Shown here: one piece after another, positions 45,193-55,974 of the stretch | How positions within the stretch are numbered: the stretch's first letter is position 1 | How the letters are laid out: each line of letters begins with the position of its first letter | Source: Phaeobacter sp. B1627 | Lineage (GTDB): Bacteria; Pseudomonadota; Alphaproteobacteria; Rhodobacterales; Rhodobacteraceae | Direction: 5' to 3' | Length of the DNA: 64,000 nucleotides | Assembly (NCBI RefSeq): GCF_006265095.1 | Contig: NZ_VCNK01000009.1 | Location: forward strand, 62,001 to 126,000 | Translations under genes and position numbers: made by a program | Notes under the pieces: model-generated | Told to the model about the DNA's origin: nothing | The model's input: the letters and a program-made list of their open reading frames with translations, nothing else | The model's database searches: none

Positions 45193-45957
45193 TCAAAGCA
45201 GTCCTTCGGAGCGAAAAGACAGCTCGTCGGAGGCTCCGATGATGAGGTGATCGTGCAATTCAATCCCGAGGGCGTCCAACGCGGCCTCGACCTTGCGGGT
45301 CATGCTGATGTCCGATTGTGAGGGTGTCGGGTCCCCGGACGGGTGATTGTGGACGAGAATGAGGGCACTGGCGTTTAACTCCAGTGCCCGTTTTGCAACT
45401 TCGCGCGGATAGACCGGCACGTGATCCACTGTGCCCCGTGCCTGTTCTTCGTCGGCGATCAGGACGTTTTTGCGATCAAGGAAGAGGACGCGGAACTGTT
45501 CAGTGTCCCGGTGGGCCATGGCGGTATGGCAATAGTCCAGAAGAACGTCCCAGCTGGCGATGACTTGCCGCTGCATCACACGCGATCTCGCCATGCGCTG
45601 GGCTGCGGCTTCAAAGATCTTGAGGTCGCAGATGACTGCCTGCCCAACCCCGGAGACCCGCGACAATCGCTCCGGAGGAGCCGTGATCACCCGGTTCAGA
45701 TCCCCGAATTGGGCCAGCAGGCGATGGGCCAGAGGTTTGACATCCTTGCGGGGAATGGTTCGGAACAGAATCAATTCCAGCAATTCATATTCAGGAAGAG
45801 CGGTTGCGCCCCCCTTCATGAACCGTTCGCGCAGTCGCGCGCGGTGATCGGCTATATAGGATGGTACGCGCCCTTGTGGCAACGTTGCAGCAGTGGCCTC
45901 GTCGCTGTCGCCGAACAACGGCATCATTGCTTCTTTGAAGTGACCGGATTTTCCCAT
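45193..45957 (-). CDS. radC: RadC-family JAB1/MPN protein
   Basis: The 254-residue protein has an N-terminal helix-hairpin-helix region (LSRVSGVGQAVICDLK) and the JAB metal-binding motif LILVHNHPSGDPTPSQSD. Its function is uncertain; the DNA-repair name rests on an early misassignment. The start is unclear: ATG 45957 has no good ribosome site and TTG 45975 sits right after AAGG. It is convergent with the beta-galactosidase gene, four bases apart. Confidence 0.85.
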   Translation of the reverse strand: MGKSGHFKEAMMPLFGDSDEATAATLPQGRVPSYIADHRARLRERFMKGGATALPEYELLELILFRTIPRKDVKPLAHRLLAQFGDLNRVITAPPERLSRVSGVGQAVICDLKIFEAAAQRMARSRVMQRQVIASWDVLLDYCHTAMAHRDTEQFRVLFLDRKNVLIADEEQARGTVDHVPVYPREVAKRALELNASALILVHNHPSGDPTPSQSDISMTRKVEAALDALGIELHDHLIIGASDELSFRSEGLL

Positions 45958-46030
45958 GGGTTCATGGTGCTGCAACCTTGGTTAGCGAAGCGTTAAAATC
46001 TGGCTGCGCAAGCGTGAAGATACAGAAAAG

Positions 46031-46056
46031 AAAAACGCCCCGAAACGGGGCGTTTT
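46031..46056 (-). terminator. intrinsic terminator of dnaK-dnaJ
   Basis: AAAACGCCCCG at 46032-46042 pairs with CGGGGCGTTTT at 46046-46056 around an AAA loop. On the reverse strand the stem is followed by TTTTTCTTTTC. It lies 39 bases after the dnaJ stop. Confidence 0.85.
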
Positions 46057-46095
46057 ACAGGGTTTGCCTGGCCTTTGAGGCCAGGACAGTGAGGT

Positions 46096-47250
46096 TTACC
46101 CCTTCATGCCGTCCCAAAAACTCTTGACCGACGAAAAGAAGCTGCCGCTCTCGGGGTTGTTGTTCTCCTCTGAAAGCTCATCGAACTCCCGCAGGATTTC
46201 CTTTTGCCGCGGGGTCAGGCTGACCGGTGTTTCGACCGCCAGCTCAATGAACATATCCCCGACACCGCCGCCGCGCAGGGCCGGCATGCCCTTGCTGCGC
46301 AGGCGCATTTGGCGCCCGGACTGACTGCCTTCGGGGATTTGCACCCGACCACGTCCGCCGTCAATTGTCGGAACCTCTATGGCGCCACCGAGTGCGGCCT
46401 TGGCCATGGAGACAGGCACCCGGCAGTGCAGATTGTTGCCTTCGCGCTCAAACAGTTCGTGGCTTGCGACCTCGATGAAAATATAGAGATCACCCGGAGG
46501 GCCACCGCGCAAACCGGCCTCGCCTTCGCCAGCCAGACGAATGCGGGTTCCGGTTTCCACCCCTGCGGGAATGTTCACCGAAAGAGAGCGGTCTTTTTCA
46601 ACCCGGCCATGTCCATGGCAGGATTTGCAGGGGTTCTTGATCATCTGACCGAGGCCTGAACAGGTCGGGCATGTGCGTTCGACGGTGAAGAACCCTTGCT
46701 GCGCCCGAACCTTACCCATGCCAGAGCAGGTTGGACAGGTCGTCGGCTCCGCGCCTCCTTCGGCCCCGGTGCCATCGCAGGACGAACAGCCCACTGAGGT
46801 GGGAACGTTGATCGTCTTGTGCAGGCCGGTGAAGGCCTCCTCCAGCGACAGACGCAGATTATAGCGCAGATCAGCCCCGCGCGATGCGCGTTGATGGGCC
46901 CCGCCACGGCCTCCGCCTCCGCCCATGAAATCTCCGAAGAGATCATCAAAGACGTCGGAGAAAGCTGAGGAGAAGTCACCGCCGGGATGGCCGCCCGGGC
47001 GCTGACCGCCGCCGCCCATACCGTTTTCGAAAGCGGCATGACCATACCGGTCGTAGGCCGCCTTCTTCTCTGGATCCTTCAGGACGTCGTAGGCCTCATT
47101 GGCCTCCTTGAACTGCGCCTCAGATTCCGGATTATCCTTGTTCCGGTCCGGATGCAGTTCCTTGGCTTTCTTGCGGAAGCCCTTCTTGATCTCGTCGGCG
47201 CTGGCGCTTTTGACCACACCAAGCACTTCGTAGTAATCACGTTTTGACAT
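46096..47250 (-). CDS. dnaJ: chaperone DnaJ
   Basis: The 384-residue co-chaperone stimulates DnaK. The J domain carries HPD in [11 protein letters not shown], a Gly/Phe-rich region follows, then four zinc motifs ([32 protein letters not shown]) and the C-terminal substrate-binding barrels. Length is normal. It lies 77 bases after dnaK on the same strand. Confidence 0.97.
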   Translation of the reverse strand: MSKRDYYEVLGVVKSASADEIKKGFRKKAKELHPDRNKDNPESEAQFKEANEAYDVLKDPEKKAAYDRYGHAAFENGMGGGGQRPGGHPGGDFSSAFSDVFDDLFGDFMGGGGGRGGAHQRASRGADLRYNLRLSLEEAFTGLHKTINVPTSVGCSSCDGTGAEGGAEPTTCPTCSGMGKVRAQQGFFTVERTCPTCSGLGQMIKNPCKSCHGHGRVEKDRSLSVNIPAGVETGTRIRLAGEGEAGLRGGPPGDLYIFIEVASHELFEREGNNLHCRVPVSMAKAALGGAIEVPTIDGGRGRVQIPEGSQSGRQMRLRSKGMPALRGGGVGDMFIELAVETPVSLTPRQKEILREFDELSEENNNPESGSFFSSVKSFWDGMKG

Positions 47251-47279
47251 CGGAAAATCCCTTCTGCCTCAACGAAAGA

Positions 47280-47306
47280 GGGCCGGTCCGGGGTACGGAC
47301 CGGCCC
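47280..47306 (-). repeat. strong hairpin between dnaK and dnaJ
   Basis: GGGCCGGTCCG at 47280-47290 pairs perfectly with CGGACCGGCCC at 47296-47306 around a five-base loop. On the reverse strand it is followed by TCTTTCG, too few T for a full terminator. It may stabilise dnaK mRNA or lower dnaJ output by partial termination. Confidence 0.65.
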
Positions 47307-47327
47307 ACCTTTGGCCAAGGTGCACCC

Positions 47328-49253
<1,926 letters not shown>

Positions 49254-49365
49254 TGTGTTCGATCCCTTTTACTTCACAAGGCGATTACCCGAAGCCAGAA
49301 CCCGTTTTGGCATTCCGGCCCCGATTCAGTTGCGATAGGGTCTGCACCCAACCGCTTCTCGGCGT

Positions 49366-49393
49366 ATATAGGGAGCGAAAATGACCCCTGCAA
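49366..49393 (-). promoter_or_regulatory. RpoH-type promoter of dnaK
   Basis: On the reverse strand TTGCAG (49388-49393) is followed after 16 bases by CTATAT (49366-49371), within CCCTATATAC. TTG and CTATnT boxes are typical of alphaproteobacterial RpoH promoters. It lies 113 bases upstream of the dnaK start. Confidence 0.55.
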
Positions 49394-49460
49394 CCGCACG
49401 ATTGCCCTGTTACAGGCAAATATGAGCGCTTTTGCGACAAACAGAGTTAAGATTAAGCTA

Positions 49461-50063
49461 ATGGCACGACTGACGCTGCGCGGTTTCGAAATTCACAAGG
49501 GATTTCTGCCGCTCGATGTGCAACGAAACCTCATTCACGCGCTGCGACCGGTTCTGCGCGCGGCGCCGCTGTTTTCACCTGAGGTGCCCGGCGGAGGGCA
49601 GATGTCGGTTCGGATGACCTCGGCGGGGAGTTATGGATGGTTCAGCGATGCCAAGGGCTATCGCTATGCGGACCGCCACCCTTCCGGACAGGCCTGGCCG
49701 CAGATCCCGCCCGAAGTGCTGAGCATCTGGACCTCTCTGGTCGGGGGCGACAAGCAACCGGAATGCTGCCTGTTCAATTATTATGGTGAAGGGGCTCGGA
49801 TGGGATTGCATCAGGACAAGGACGAAGCCGACTTCTCCTATCCGGTTGTCTCTGTCTCTCTCGGGGATGACGGCTTGCTGCGGATTGGCGGGACGTCCCG
49901 CAAGGACAAGACGGACTCGATCTGGCTCAATTCCGGGGATGTTGTCGTCATGGGTGGCCCCGCGCGGCTGGCCTATCACGGCGTTGACCGGATCCGGTTC
50001 GGATCATCGAGGCTCCTGCCGAAGGGCGGGCGTGTGAACCTGACGCTCCGGGTGGTGACCTAG
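49461..50063 (+). CDS. alkB: AlkB-type Fe(II)/2-oxoglutarate DNA dioxygenase
   Basis: The 200-residue enzyme removes alkyl groups from DNA bases by oxidation. It has the iron-binding HQDKDE, the distal His in LAYHGVDRI, the 2-oxoglutarate Arg region RVNLTLR and the nucleotide-flip region SAGSYGWFSD. ATG 49461 gives a normal length; ATG 49422 would add 13 residues, and neither has a strong ribosome site. It is divergent from dnaK and its stop overlaps the stop of the convergent permease gene by four bases. Confidence 0.92.
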   Translation: MARLTLRGFEIHKGFLPLDVQRNLIHALRPVLRAAPLFSPEVPGGGQMSVRMTSAGSYGWFSDAKGYRYADRHPSGQAWPQIPPEVLSIWTSLVGGDKQPECCLFNYYGEGARMGLHQDKDEADFSYPVVSVSLGDDGLLRIGGTSRKDKTDSIWLNSGDVVVMGGPARLAYHGVDRIRFGSSRLLPKGGRVNLTLRVVT

Positions 50064-50881
50064 CGACGTGCACTCCAGCTGAGTGAGACAGCGCGGCGGG
50101 TGTAAAATTCCCCCATCAAACCGAGCACCAGGAAGATCAATGCAAGCCAGGCGGTATATTCCCACCAGGTCACCCTGGGGTTGTAGTTGATGAAAATATG
50201 GCCGCGTGCCTGATCGATTGTGTGAAACAGCGGGTTCCAGATGAACATTGGCAGCATGTATCCGGGAAGCGAATTGGCAAGAACCATCTTGCCGGAAAAC
50301 AGCATGTTGGACCGTTGATAGATCGTTGAAATAATCCCGATCGCACCGGGCATCCAGGGCTTCAGCACATATAGCACCAGACCGATCGCGGCCCCCGAGG
50401 CCCAGGACAGAAGGATCATGCCGAAGGCGGGAAAGGGTTCTTCTATGTAAATCGGCGTGAAGGCCACGTGATAGGCGAACAGTATGATCAGCATCGACAG
50501 GATCTGAACATAAAGCGCGCCGATTGCCGCCGACAGAATTGCAATCGTGGTGTTCATCGGCGCGTGTTGCATCATCGGGCTGGATGCCCCTTCTGCCCCG
50601 ACCACCGCGCCGAGGGTTTTCGTATGCGTCATGAACAGAAAAACACCGGACATCATGTAGAGCAGAAAATCACCGCGAACGGCACCGCCGCGCATCCCCA
50701 GAACAGAGAACATGAAATAGAAGAACATAACGAACATCACCGCCTGCACGATGTTCATTCCGAGCGCCATGAAAGCATTGTTGTGCTTGGAACGCACGCT
50801 CCGCACAACCGAGTGAAAGACGACTTCACCCAGGGTTATGGCGCGCGAGAACGCGGATCTGTCGGTTCGGTATTGAAACAT
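50060..50881 (-). CDS. ABC-2 polysaccharide export permease (KpsM/Wzm type)
   Basis: The 273-residue inner-membrane protein has about six membrane segments and the ABC-2 layout of capsule and O-antigen exporters, ending in the amphipathic NPLFHTIDQARGHIFINYNP loop and a last TM with GEFYTRRAVSLSW. ATG 50881 sits behind AGAGG; a longer frame to 50947 has no good ribosome site. No ATPase partner (KpsT) is next to it, so the partner must lie elsewhere. It is divergent from cysQ, 118 bases apart. Confidence 0.85.
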   Translation of the reverse strand: MFQYRTDRSAFSRAITLGEVVFHSVVRSVRSKHNNAFMALGMNIVQAVMFVMFFYFMFSVLGMRGGAVRGDFLLYMMSGVFLFMTHTKTLGAVVGAEGASSPMMQHAPMNTTIAILSAAIGALYVQILSMLIILFAYHVAFTPIYIEEPFPAFGMILLSWASGAAIGLVLYVLKPWMPGAIGIISTIYQRSNMLFSGKMVLANSLPGYMLPMFIWNPLFHTIDQARGHIFINYNPRVTWWEYTAWLALIFLVLGLMGEFYTRRAVSLSWSARR

Positions 50882-50999
50882 GACCTCTATTTCAGCAGTG
50901 CTATGCCCAGCATTGCATGGAATTCTTGCTGATCCATTGCGAAGCAATCATAAGAAGCACAAATCTTTGTGGCAATATATGGTCCCTGGGGAGAAAATA

Positions 51000-51797
51000 A
51001 TGAATTATGATGAGCTGATTGCCGTGATCCGCCGTCTTGCCCTGGAGGCCGGCGACAAGATCATGGAAATCTATGACTCCGACGATTTTGATGTGAAGGT
51101 GAAGTCGGACGACAGCCCGGTCACCGCAGCGGATGAGGCGGCGGACGCTTTGATCTCGGCCGGGCTCCGTGCGGCTTTTCCGGATGTTTTGCTGGTGACC
51201 GAAGAGCAATCGGCCTCGCATGAGGTCAGGGGGGATACGTTTCTGATCGTTGATCCACTCGACGGCACCAAGGAGTTCATAAACCGCCGCGGCGATTTTA
51301 CCGTCAATATCGCATTGGTGGAAAAAGGCGTCCCTACGCGGGGCGTGGTCTATGCACCGGCCCGGGATCGTATGTTCTACACTCTGGCAGACGGGACCTC
51401 GGTCGAAGAAACGGGCCCGTTTTCCGTCGAACATGTGGGCAAGGTCACTCCGATCCGTGTCGCCGAGAGTGACAACACAGGCCTGATGGTGGTCGCATCC
51501 AAGTCGCACCGGGATCAGGCCACCGACGATTATATCAACAAATACAGCATCAAAGACATGAAGAGCGCCGGATCCTCGTTGAAATTCTGTCTTGTCGCGA
51601 CCGGAGAGGCGGATCTGTATCCGCGGGTCGGACGCACGATGGAATGGGATACGGCCGCCGGTCACGCCGTTCTGGGCGGTGCAGGTGGGCGTGTGGTGCG
51701 TTTTGACGACCATTCGCCGCTGGTTTACGGAAAGGATGGATTTGCCAATCCGTTTTTCATCGCCAGTGCGCCTGCTGTTGATCTGAAGGGTGCCTGA
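51000..51797 (+). CDS. cysQ: 3'(2'),5'-bisphosphate nucleotidase CysQ
   Basis: The 265-residue inositol-monophosphatase-family enzyme hydrolyses PAP, the product left after PAPS-dependent sulfation. Metal-binding motifs DPLDGTKEF and WDTAAGHAVL and the SPVTAADEAAD stretch match CysQ. ATG 51000 follows GGGGAG. It overlaps kdsB (TGATG). No other sulfate assimilation gene is near, so its partner here is more likely the sulfotransferase further along the locus. Confidence 0.9.
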   Translation: MNYDELIAVIRRLALEAGDKIMEIYDSDDFDVKVKSDDSPVTAADEAADALISAGLRAAFPDVLLVTEEQSASHEVRGDTFLIVDPLDGTKEFINRRGDFTVNIALVEKGVPTRGVVYAPARDRMFYTLADGTSVEETGPFSVEHVGKVTPIRVAESDNTGLMVVASKSHRDQATDDYINKYSIKDMKSAGSSLKFCLVATGEADLYPRVGRTMEWDTAAGHAVLGGAGGRVVRFDDHSPLVYGKDGFANPFFIASAPAVDLKGA

Positions 51798-52597
51798 TGT
51801 CTGTCCTGATTGTAATTCCGGCGCGCTACGCCTCCTCGCGCTATCCCGGCAAACCCCTGGCGGAATTGACGGGGGCAACGGGCGAGAAACGGACCCTGAT
51901 CGAACGGTCCTGGAGAGCAGCACAGGAGGTCGTTGGGGTTGACCGCGTCGTTGTCGCGACCGACGACGACAGGATCAAGGCGGTGGCCGAGGGATTCGGT
52001 GCCGAGGTCGTGATGACCTCGCAGGCCTGTGGAAACGGCACCGAGCGCTGCGCGGAGGCCCATGCTGCACTGGGTGGCGGCTATGACGTTGTCGTGAATT
52101 TTCAGGGCGATGCCCCGCTGACGCCGCATTGGTTTATCGAGGATCTCATCGCTGGTTTGGAAGCTGCCCCGGATATGGGGCTGGCGACACCGGTTCTGCA
52201 ATGCGACGGGGCGACGCTGAACAGCCTGCTGAACGACCGCAGCGAAGGCCGCGTCGGCGGCACGACTGCAGTTTTCGCGACGGATCAGCGCGCGCTCTAC
52301 TTCTCCAAAGAGGTCATTCCCTTTACCGCCGCGACCTACGCCGACGGCGAAGGCACGCCGGTGTTCCATCATGTCGGTGTTTACGCCTATCGGCCGAATG
52401 CTCTCTGTGACTACCCGTCCTGGCCTGTTGGCCCGCTAGAGACATTGGAAGGGTTGGAGCAATTGCGGTTCCTGGAGAACGGCCGAAACATCCTCTGCGT
52501 CACGGTGGAGGCCCGGGGGCGGGAGTTCTGGGAGCTGAACAATCCTCAGGATGTGCCAAAAATTGAGTCCATGATGAAAAAAATGGACATTGAGTAG
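51797..52597 (+). CDS. kdsB: CMP-Kdo synthetase-like cytidylyltransferase
   Basis: The 266-residue nucleotidyltransferase opens with VIPARYASSRYPGKPLAEL and has VVVATDDDRI, both typical of KdsB. The conserved HxSGTDR motif reads CGNGTERC and NxQGDEP reads NFQGDAPLTP, so it departs from the lipopolysaccharide enzyme. It may be a capsule-type (KpsU-like) enzyme or activate a different acidic sugar. It is coupled to cysQ by overlap. Confidence 0.8.
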   Translation: MSVLIVIPARYASSRYPGKPLAELTGATGEKRTLIERSWRAAQEVVGVDRVVVATDDDRIKAVAEGFGAEVVMTSQACGNGTERCAEAHAALGGGYDVVVNFQGDAPLTPHWFIEDLIAGLEAAPDMGLATPVLQCDGATLNSLLNDRSEGRVGGTTAVFATDQRALYFSKEVIPFTAATYADGEGTPVFHHVGVYAYRPNALCDYPSWPVGPLETLEGLEQLRFLENGRNILCVTVEARGREFWELNNPQDVPKIESMMKKMDIE

Positions 52598-52780
52598 GAG
52601 GTTTGCCCTTGGTTTTCGTAAAATCTTCCGTGCAGTGGCCCGATCGTGTTAAGGTTTGACTGACACAGGGTGCCTGCCCTGCTGAGTGGCGCAAGTGTGG
52701 TGAGAAAGTGAAATGCGGTCCGCCGTACAGGTGTCGTCGGGTGTTGCGCTTATGTCAGATATTCAGAATTGAGAGTCGAA

Positions 52781-53674
52781 ATGCGTAAAAAAGTTACAAA
52801 AGCAATTTTCCCTGTCGCGGGTCTTGGAACCAGATTCCTCCCCGCGACCAAATCCGTCCCCAAGGAAATTATGACCTTGGTGGACCGTCCACTGGTGCAA
52901 TATGCCATTGATGAGGCACGTGCCGCCGGTATCAAGGAATTCATCTTTGTGACCTCACGTGGCAAAGGTGCGCTTGAGGATTATTTTGATCACTCGCCGA
53001 TCCTCGAACAGGAGTTGCGCAAGAAGGGCAAAGAGGACCTTCTGGAAATCCTCAAAGATACCAATATGGACTCTGGCGCGATCGCCTATATCCGTCAGCA
53101 CAAGGCGCTGGGCCTTGGGCATGCGGTCTGGTGCGCGCGGCGTTTGATCGCCAATGAGCCCTTCGCTGTCATCCTTCCGGACGACGTGATTGCGGCGGAA
53201 AAGCCCTGCCTGCAGCAGATGGTTGAGGCCTATGAGGAAACCGGCGGCAATATGGTCGCGGCCATGGAAGTGGCACCGGAAAAAGCCTCCTCCTACGGTG
53301 TTCTGGATGTCAAAGAGGACATGGGATCCGTCGTGTCCGTCAATGGCATGGTGGAAAAACCCAAGCAGGAAGACGCACCGTCGAATTTGGCGGTCATCGG
53401 CCGATACATTCTGTCGCCGTCGGTCCTGCGCAACCTGAACCAGCGCAAGCAGGGCACCGGTGGTGAGATCCAGTTGACCGATGCCATTGCCGAAGACATT
53501 GCCGGTGATGTCCCCGTGTACGGATATCGGTTCAAGGGCAAGCGGTTTGATTGTGGCTCCAAAGCAGGATTTCTGCGGGCTACAGTTGCGTTCGCACTGG
53601 CGCGGGATGAGCTTCGTGATGACCTTATGGAATACATCACCGAGGTTGCTCAAGTCAGCCGCGCGGCAGAGTAA
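52781..53674 (+). CDS. galU: UTP-glucose-1-phosphate uridylyltransferase
   Basis: The 297-residue enzyme makes UDP-glucose. It has the nucleotide loop VAGLGTRFLPATKSVPKEI, the VILPDDVI metal-binding turn and KRFDCGSKAGF. ATG 52781 follows GAGAG. A terminator stands after the gene. UDP-glucose feeds the neighbouring epimerase and glycosyltransferases. Confidence 0.95.
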   Translation: MRKKVTKAIFPVAGLGTRFLPATKSVPKEIMTLVDRPLVQYAIDEARAAGIKEFIFVTSRGKGALEDYFDHSPILEQELRKKGKEDLLEILKDTNMDSGAIAYIRQHKALGLGHAVWCARRLIANEPFAVILPDDVIAAEKPCLQQMVEAYEETGGNMVAAMEVAPEKASSYGVLDVKEDMGSVVSVNGMVEKPKQEDAPSNLAVIGRYILSPSVLRNLNQRKQGTGGEIQLTDAIAEDIAGDVPVYGYRFKGKRFDCGSKAGFLRATVAFALARDELRDDLMEYITEVAQVSRAAE

Positions 53675-53698
53675 AGCCCGCCCTGTCATCAGAATTTG

Positions 53699-53731
53699 AG
53701 CTTGCCCCCCTACAAGGGGGCAGCTTTTTTT
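53699..53731 (+). terminator. intrinsic terminator after galU
   Basis: AGCT-T-GCCCCC at 53699-53709 pairs with GGGGGC-AGCT at 53716-53725 (one bulged T), followed by a run of seven T. It separates galU from galE, so galE may have its own promoter or rely on readthrough. Confidence 0.82.
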
Positions 53732-53780
53732 GAGCGGTGCGGATTTCAAATCAAGTGTCCCAAGAGAGAGGCGACTGGTC

Positions 53781-54764
53781 ATGACCAATATACTTGTGAC
53801 GGGGGGGGCGGGCTATATAGGGTCCCATGCCTGCAAGGCGCTGAAGCGGGCGGGATATACCCCTGTAACCTTCGATAACCTCGTCACTGGCTGGAAGGAT
53901 GCGGTCAAGTTCGGCCCGTTCGAGCAGGGCGAGCTGACAGACAGAGCCCGCCTGGACGAGGTGTTCGCGACCTACAAACCGGCGGCAGTCATGCATTTTG
54001 CCGCGCTGAGCCAGGTCGGCGAAGCGATGAGCGAACCCGGCCGGTATTGGGCGAACAATGTGGGAGGGTCGCTCTGTCTGATCGAGGCGGCAGTCGCCGC
54101 CGGATGCCTCGATTTCGTATTCTCCTCCACCTGTGCAACCTATGGCGAACATGACAATGTGGTGCTGGATGAAAACACCCCCCAGGTGCCTCTGAACGCC
54201 TATGGCGCCTCCAAGCGGGCGGTCGAAGACATCCTGAAGGACTTCGGGGCGGCATATGGGCTGCGCTCGGTCATTTACCGGTATTTCAACGTCGCCGGTG
54301 CCGATCCGGAAGGGGAGGTCGGCGAATTCCACCAGCCCGAGACGCATCTTATCCCATTGATGATCCAAGCCATTCGTGGCGAGCGTGCGGGTCTCACCGT
54401 CTTTGGTACGGACTATGACACGCCGGACGGAACCTGCATTCGCGACTACGTCCATGTCTGCGATCTGGTGGACGCGCATGTTCTGGGTCTCAAATGGTTG
54501 GAGCAGGGCAAGGAGAGCAGGGTGTTCAACCTCGGAACCGGCTCCGGCTTTTCCGTGATGGAAGTGATTGAGCACTCGCGCGCTGTCACGAACAAGGATG
54601 TGCCGCACAGTATCGGCGACCGGCGTGCGGGCGATTGCACCAAACTGGTGTCCGGTTCGACCCGCGCAGGAGAAGAGCTGGGATGGGAGCCAAAACGCTC
54701 CACGCTTGACCAGATGATTGCCGACGCCTGGAACTGGCATCAGAACGGCCATTACGAGACCTGA
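53781..54764 (+). CDS. galE: UDP-glucose 4-epimerase
   Basis: The 327-residue epimerase interconverts UDP-glucose and UDP-galactose. It has the NAD loop VTGGAGYIGSH, the catalytic YGASK and the DYVHVCDLVDAH stretch. ATG 53781 lies behind GAGAGG. It ends one base before the first glycosyltransferase gene, supporting a role in surface sugar supply rather than galactose breakdown. Confidence 0.95.
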   Translation: MTNILVTGGAGYIGSHACKALKRAGYTPVTFDNLVTGWKDAVKFGPFEQGELTDRARLDEVFATYKPAAVMHFAALSQVGEAMSEPGRYWANNVGGSLCLIEAAVAAGCLDFVFSSTCATYGEHDNVVLDENTPQVPLNAYGASKRAVEDILKDFGAAYGLRSVIYRYFNVAGADPEGEVGEFHQPETHLIPLMIQAIRGERAGLTVFGTDYDTPDGTCIRDYVHVCDLVDAHVLGLKWLEQGKESRVFNLGTGSGFSVMEVIEHSRAVTNKDVPHSIGDRRAGDCTKLVSGSTRAGEELGWEPKRSTLDQMIADAWNWHQNGHYET

Positions 54765-54765
54765 T

Positions 54766-55806
54766 GTGACGGCATTGCCGCTTCCGCAAATATCTGCTGC
54801 TGCAGCCTACAGGCTGCGGTTGAAGCGACGGACCTGTCTGTGGCGCGCCTTTCGCGCCCGGCGGCGGCTGCGCCCGGTTGCAGATAATACCGCGCGGATT
54901 CTGCCTGCGGATATTATTGTGATTCTGGTGCTGCGCAACGAAATGCAGCGCCTGCCGTTCTTTCTTGATTACTACCGCAAGCTGGGCGCCGGGCATTTCC
55001 TGATCGTCGATAACGCCAGCGACGACGGCAGCTCGGCTTGGTTGCTGGAGAAGGCGCAGCGCGGTGACCTTTCGCTCTGGCAAACCTCCGACAGCTATCG
55101 AAACAGCCGGTTCGGGCTCGATTGGTCAGGGTGGTTGCTGATGCGCTATGGGCACGGTCACTGGTGCCTGACCCTCGATGCAGATGAGTTGCTGGCCTAT
55201 CCGGGTATGGGCCGCCATGACCTGCGTGACCTGACTGACCACCTCGATCAGACCGGGCAAAAGGGGTTCGGCGCGATGATGCTGGATCTCTTTCCCAAGG
55301 GGCCGCTGGCGCTGCAGGAATATGACAGCCGGATGCCTCCGACGGATCTGCTGCGCTGGTTCGACGCCGGACCCTATCGCGCCGTTCGTCAATCGCCTCA
55401 GGGCAACCTGTGGCTACAGGGCGGCGCCCGCGACAGAGTGTTTTTCGCCACTACGCCCGAGCGGGCACCCACGTTGAACAAGATCCCGTTGATCCGCTGG
55501 CACTGGCGCTATTCCTACACCAACGCGACCCATGCTGTGCTGCCCCGCGACCTGAACGCGCTCTATGACGGGCCTTGCGGGGTGCTGCCATCCGGCGTCC
55601 TGCTCCATACGAAATTCCTGCCGGAGACGATTGCGCAGGCGCCCCGGCAACAGCAACGCGCAGAGCATTTTCACCGCCCCGATCTGTTTGACGACTACTA
55701 TGCGCTGCTTGGCCGGGGGCCGGATTTATGGCATCCTGCTGCGGTTCGATACAGGGGCCCGGAGCAACTGGCGGAGCTTGGACTATGCTGCCCGGTTGAG
55801 TGGTAG
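54766..55806 (+). CDS. glycosyltransferase family 2-like protein (first paralogue)
   Basis: The 346-residue protein matches the PF13704-type GT2 relatives: LVLRNEMQRLPFFLDYYRKLG, the acceptor-nucleotide turn FLIVDNASDDGS, and an acidic DxD-type LTLDADELLAYP. It has no clear membrane span. GTG 54766, one base after the galE stop, is the best start. It is a paralogue of the next gene (shared YRK/GxGHW, NKIPLIRW, LHTKFL stretches). Sugar donor and acceptor unknown. Confidence 0.82.
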   Translation: MTALPLPQISAAAAYRLRLKRRTCLWRAFRARRRLRPVADNTARILPADIIVILVLRNEMQRLPFFLDYYRKLGAGHFLIVDNASDDGSSAWLLEKAQRGDLSLWQTSDSYRNSRFGLDWSGWLLMRYGHGHWCLTLDADELLAYPGMGRHDLRDLTDHLDQTGQKGFGAMMLDLFPKGPLALQEYDSRMPPTDLLRWFDAGPYRAVRQSPQGNLWLQGGARDRVFFATTPERAPTLNKIPLIRWHWRYSYTNATHAVLPRDLNALYDGPCGVLPSGVLLHTKFLPETIAQAPRQQQRAEHFHRPDLFDDYYALLGRGPDLWHPAAVRYRGPEQLAELGLCCPVEW

Positions 55807-55974
55807 GTCAATGAAAGAGGACACAGCCTAACCAGTTCTAAACGCATTGTTTCCATATTGGGGACGTGACATATTGTTTGCACTTGCGTGGGCCGGGTAC
55901 GGTCGCGCCAGGGGCACCGGGGACGGCCCCAGATACCGGGGAAACACACTTTGGGGCTTTGGGATTCTTACCGG

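Noticed and set aside
43815-45263. A 482-codon open frame antisense to the GH42 beta-galactosidase
   Set aside because: Shadow of a GC-rich gene; composition is rich in Arg, His and Gln as in other antisense frames.
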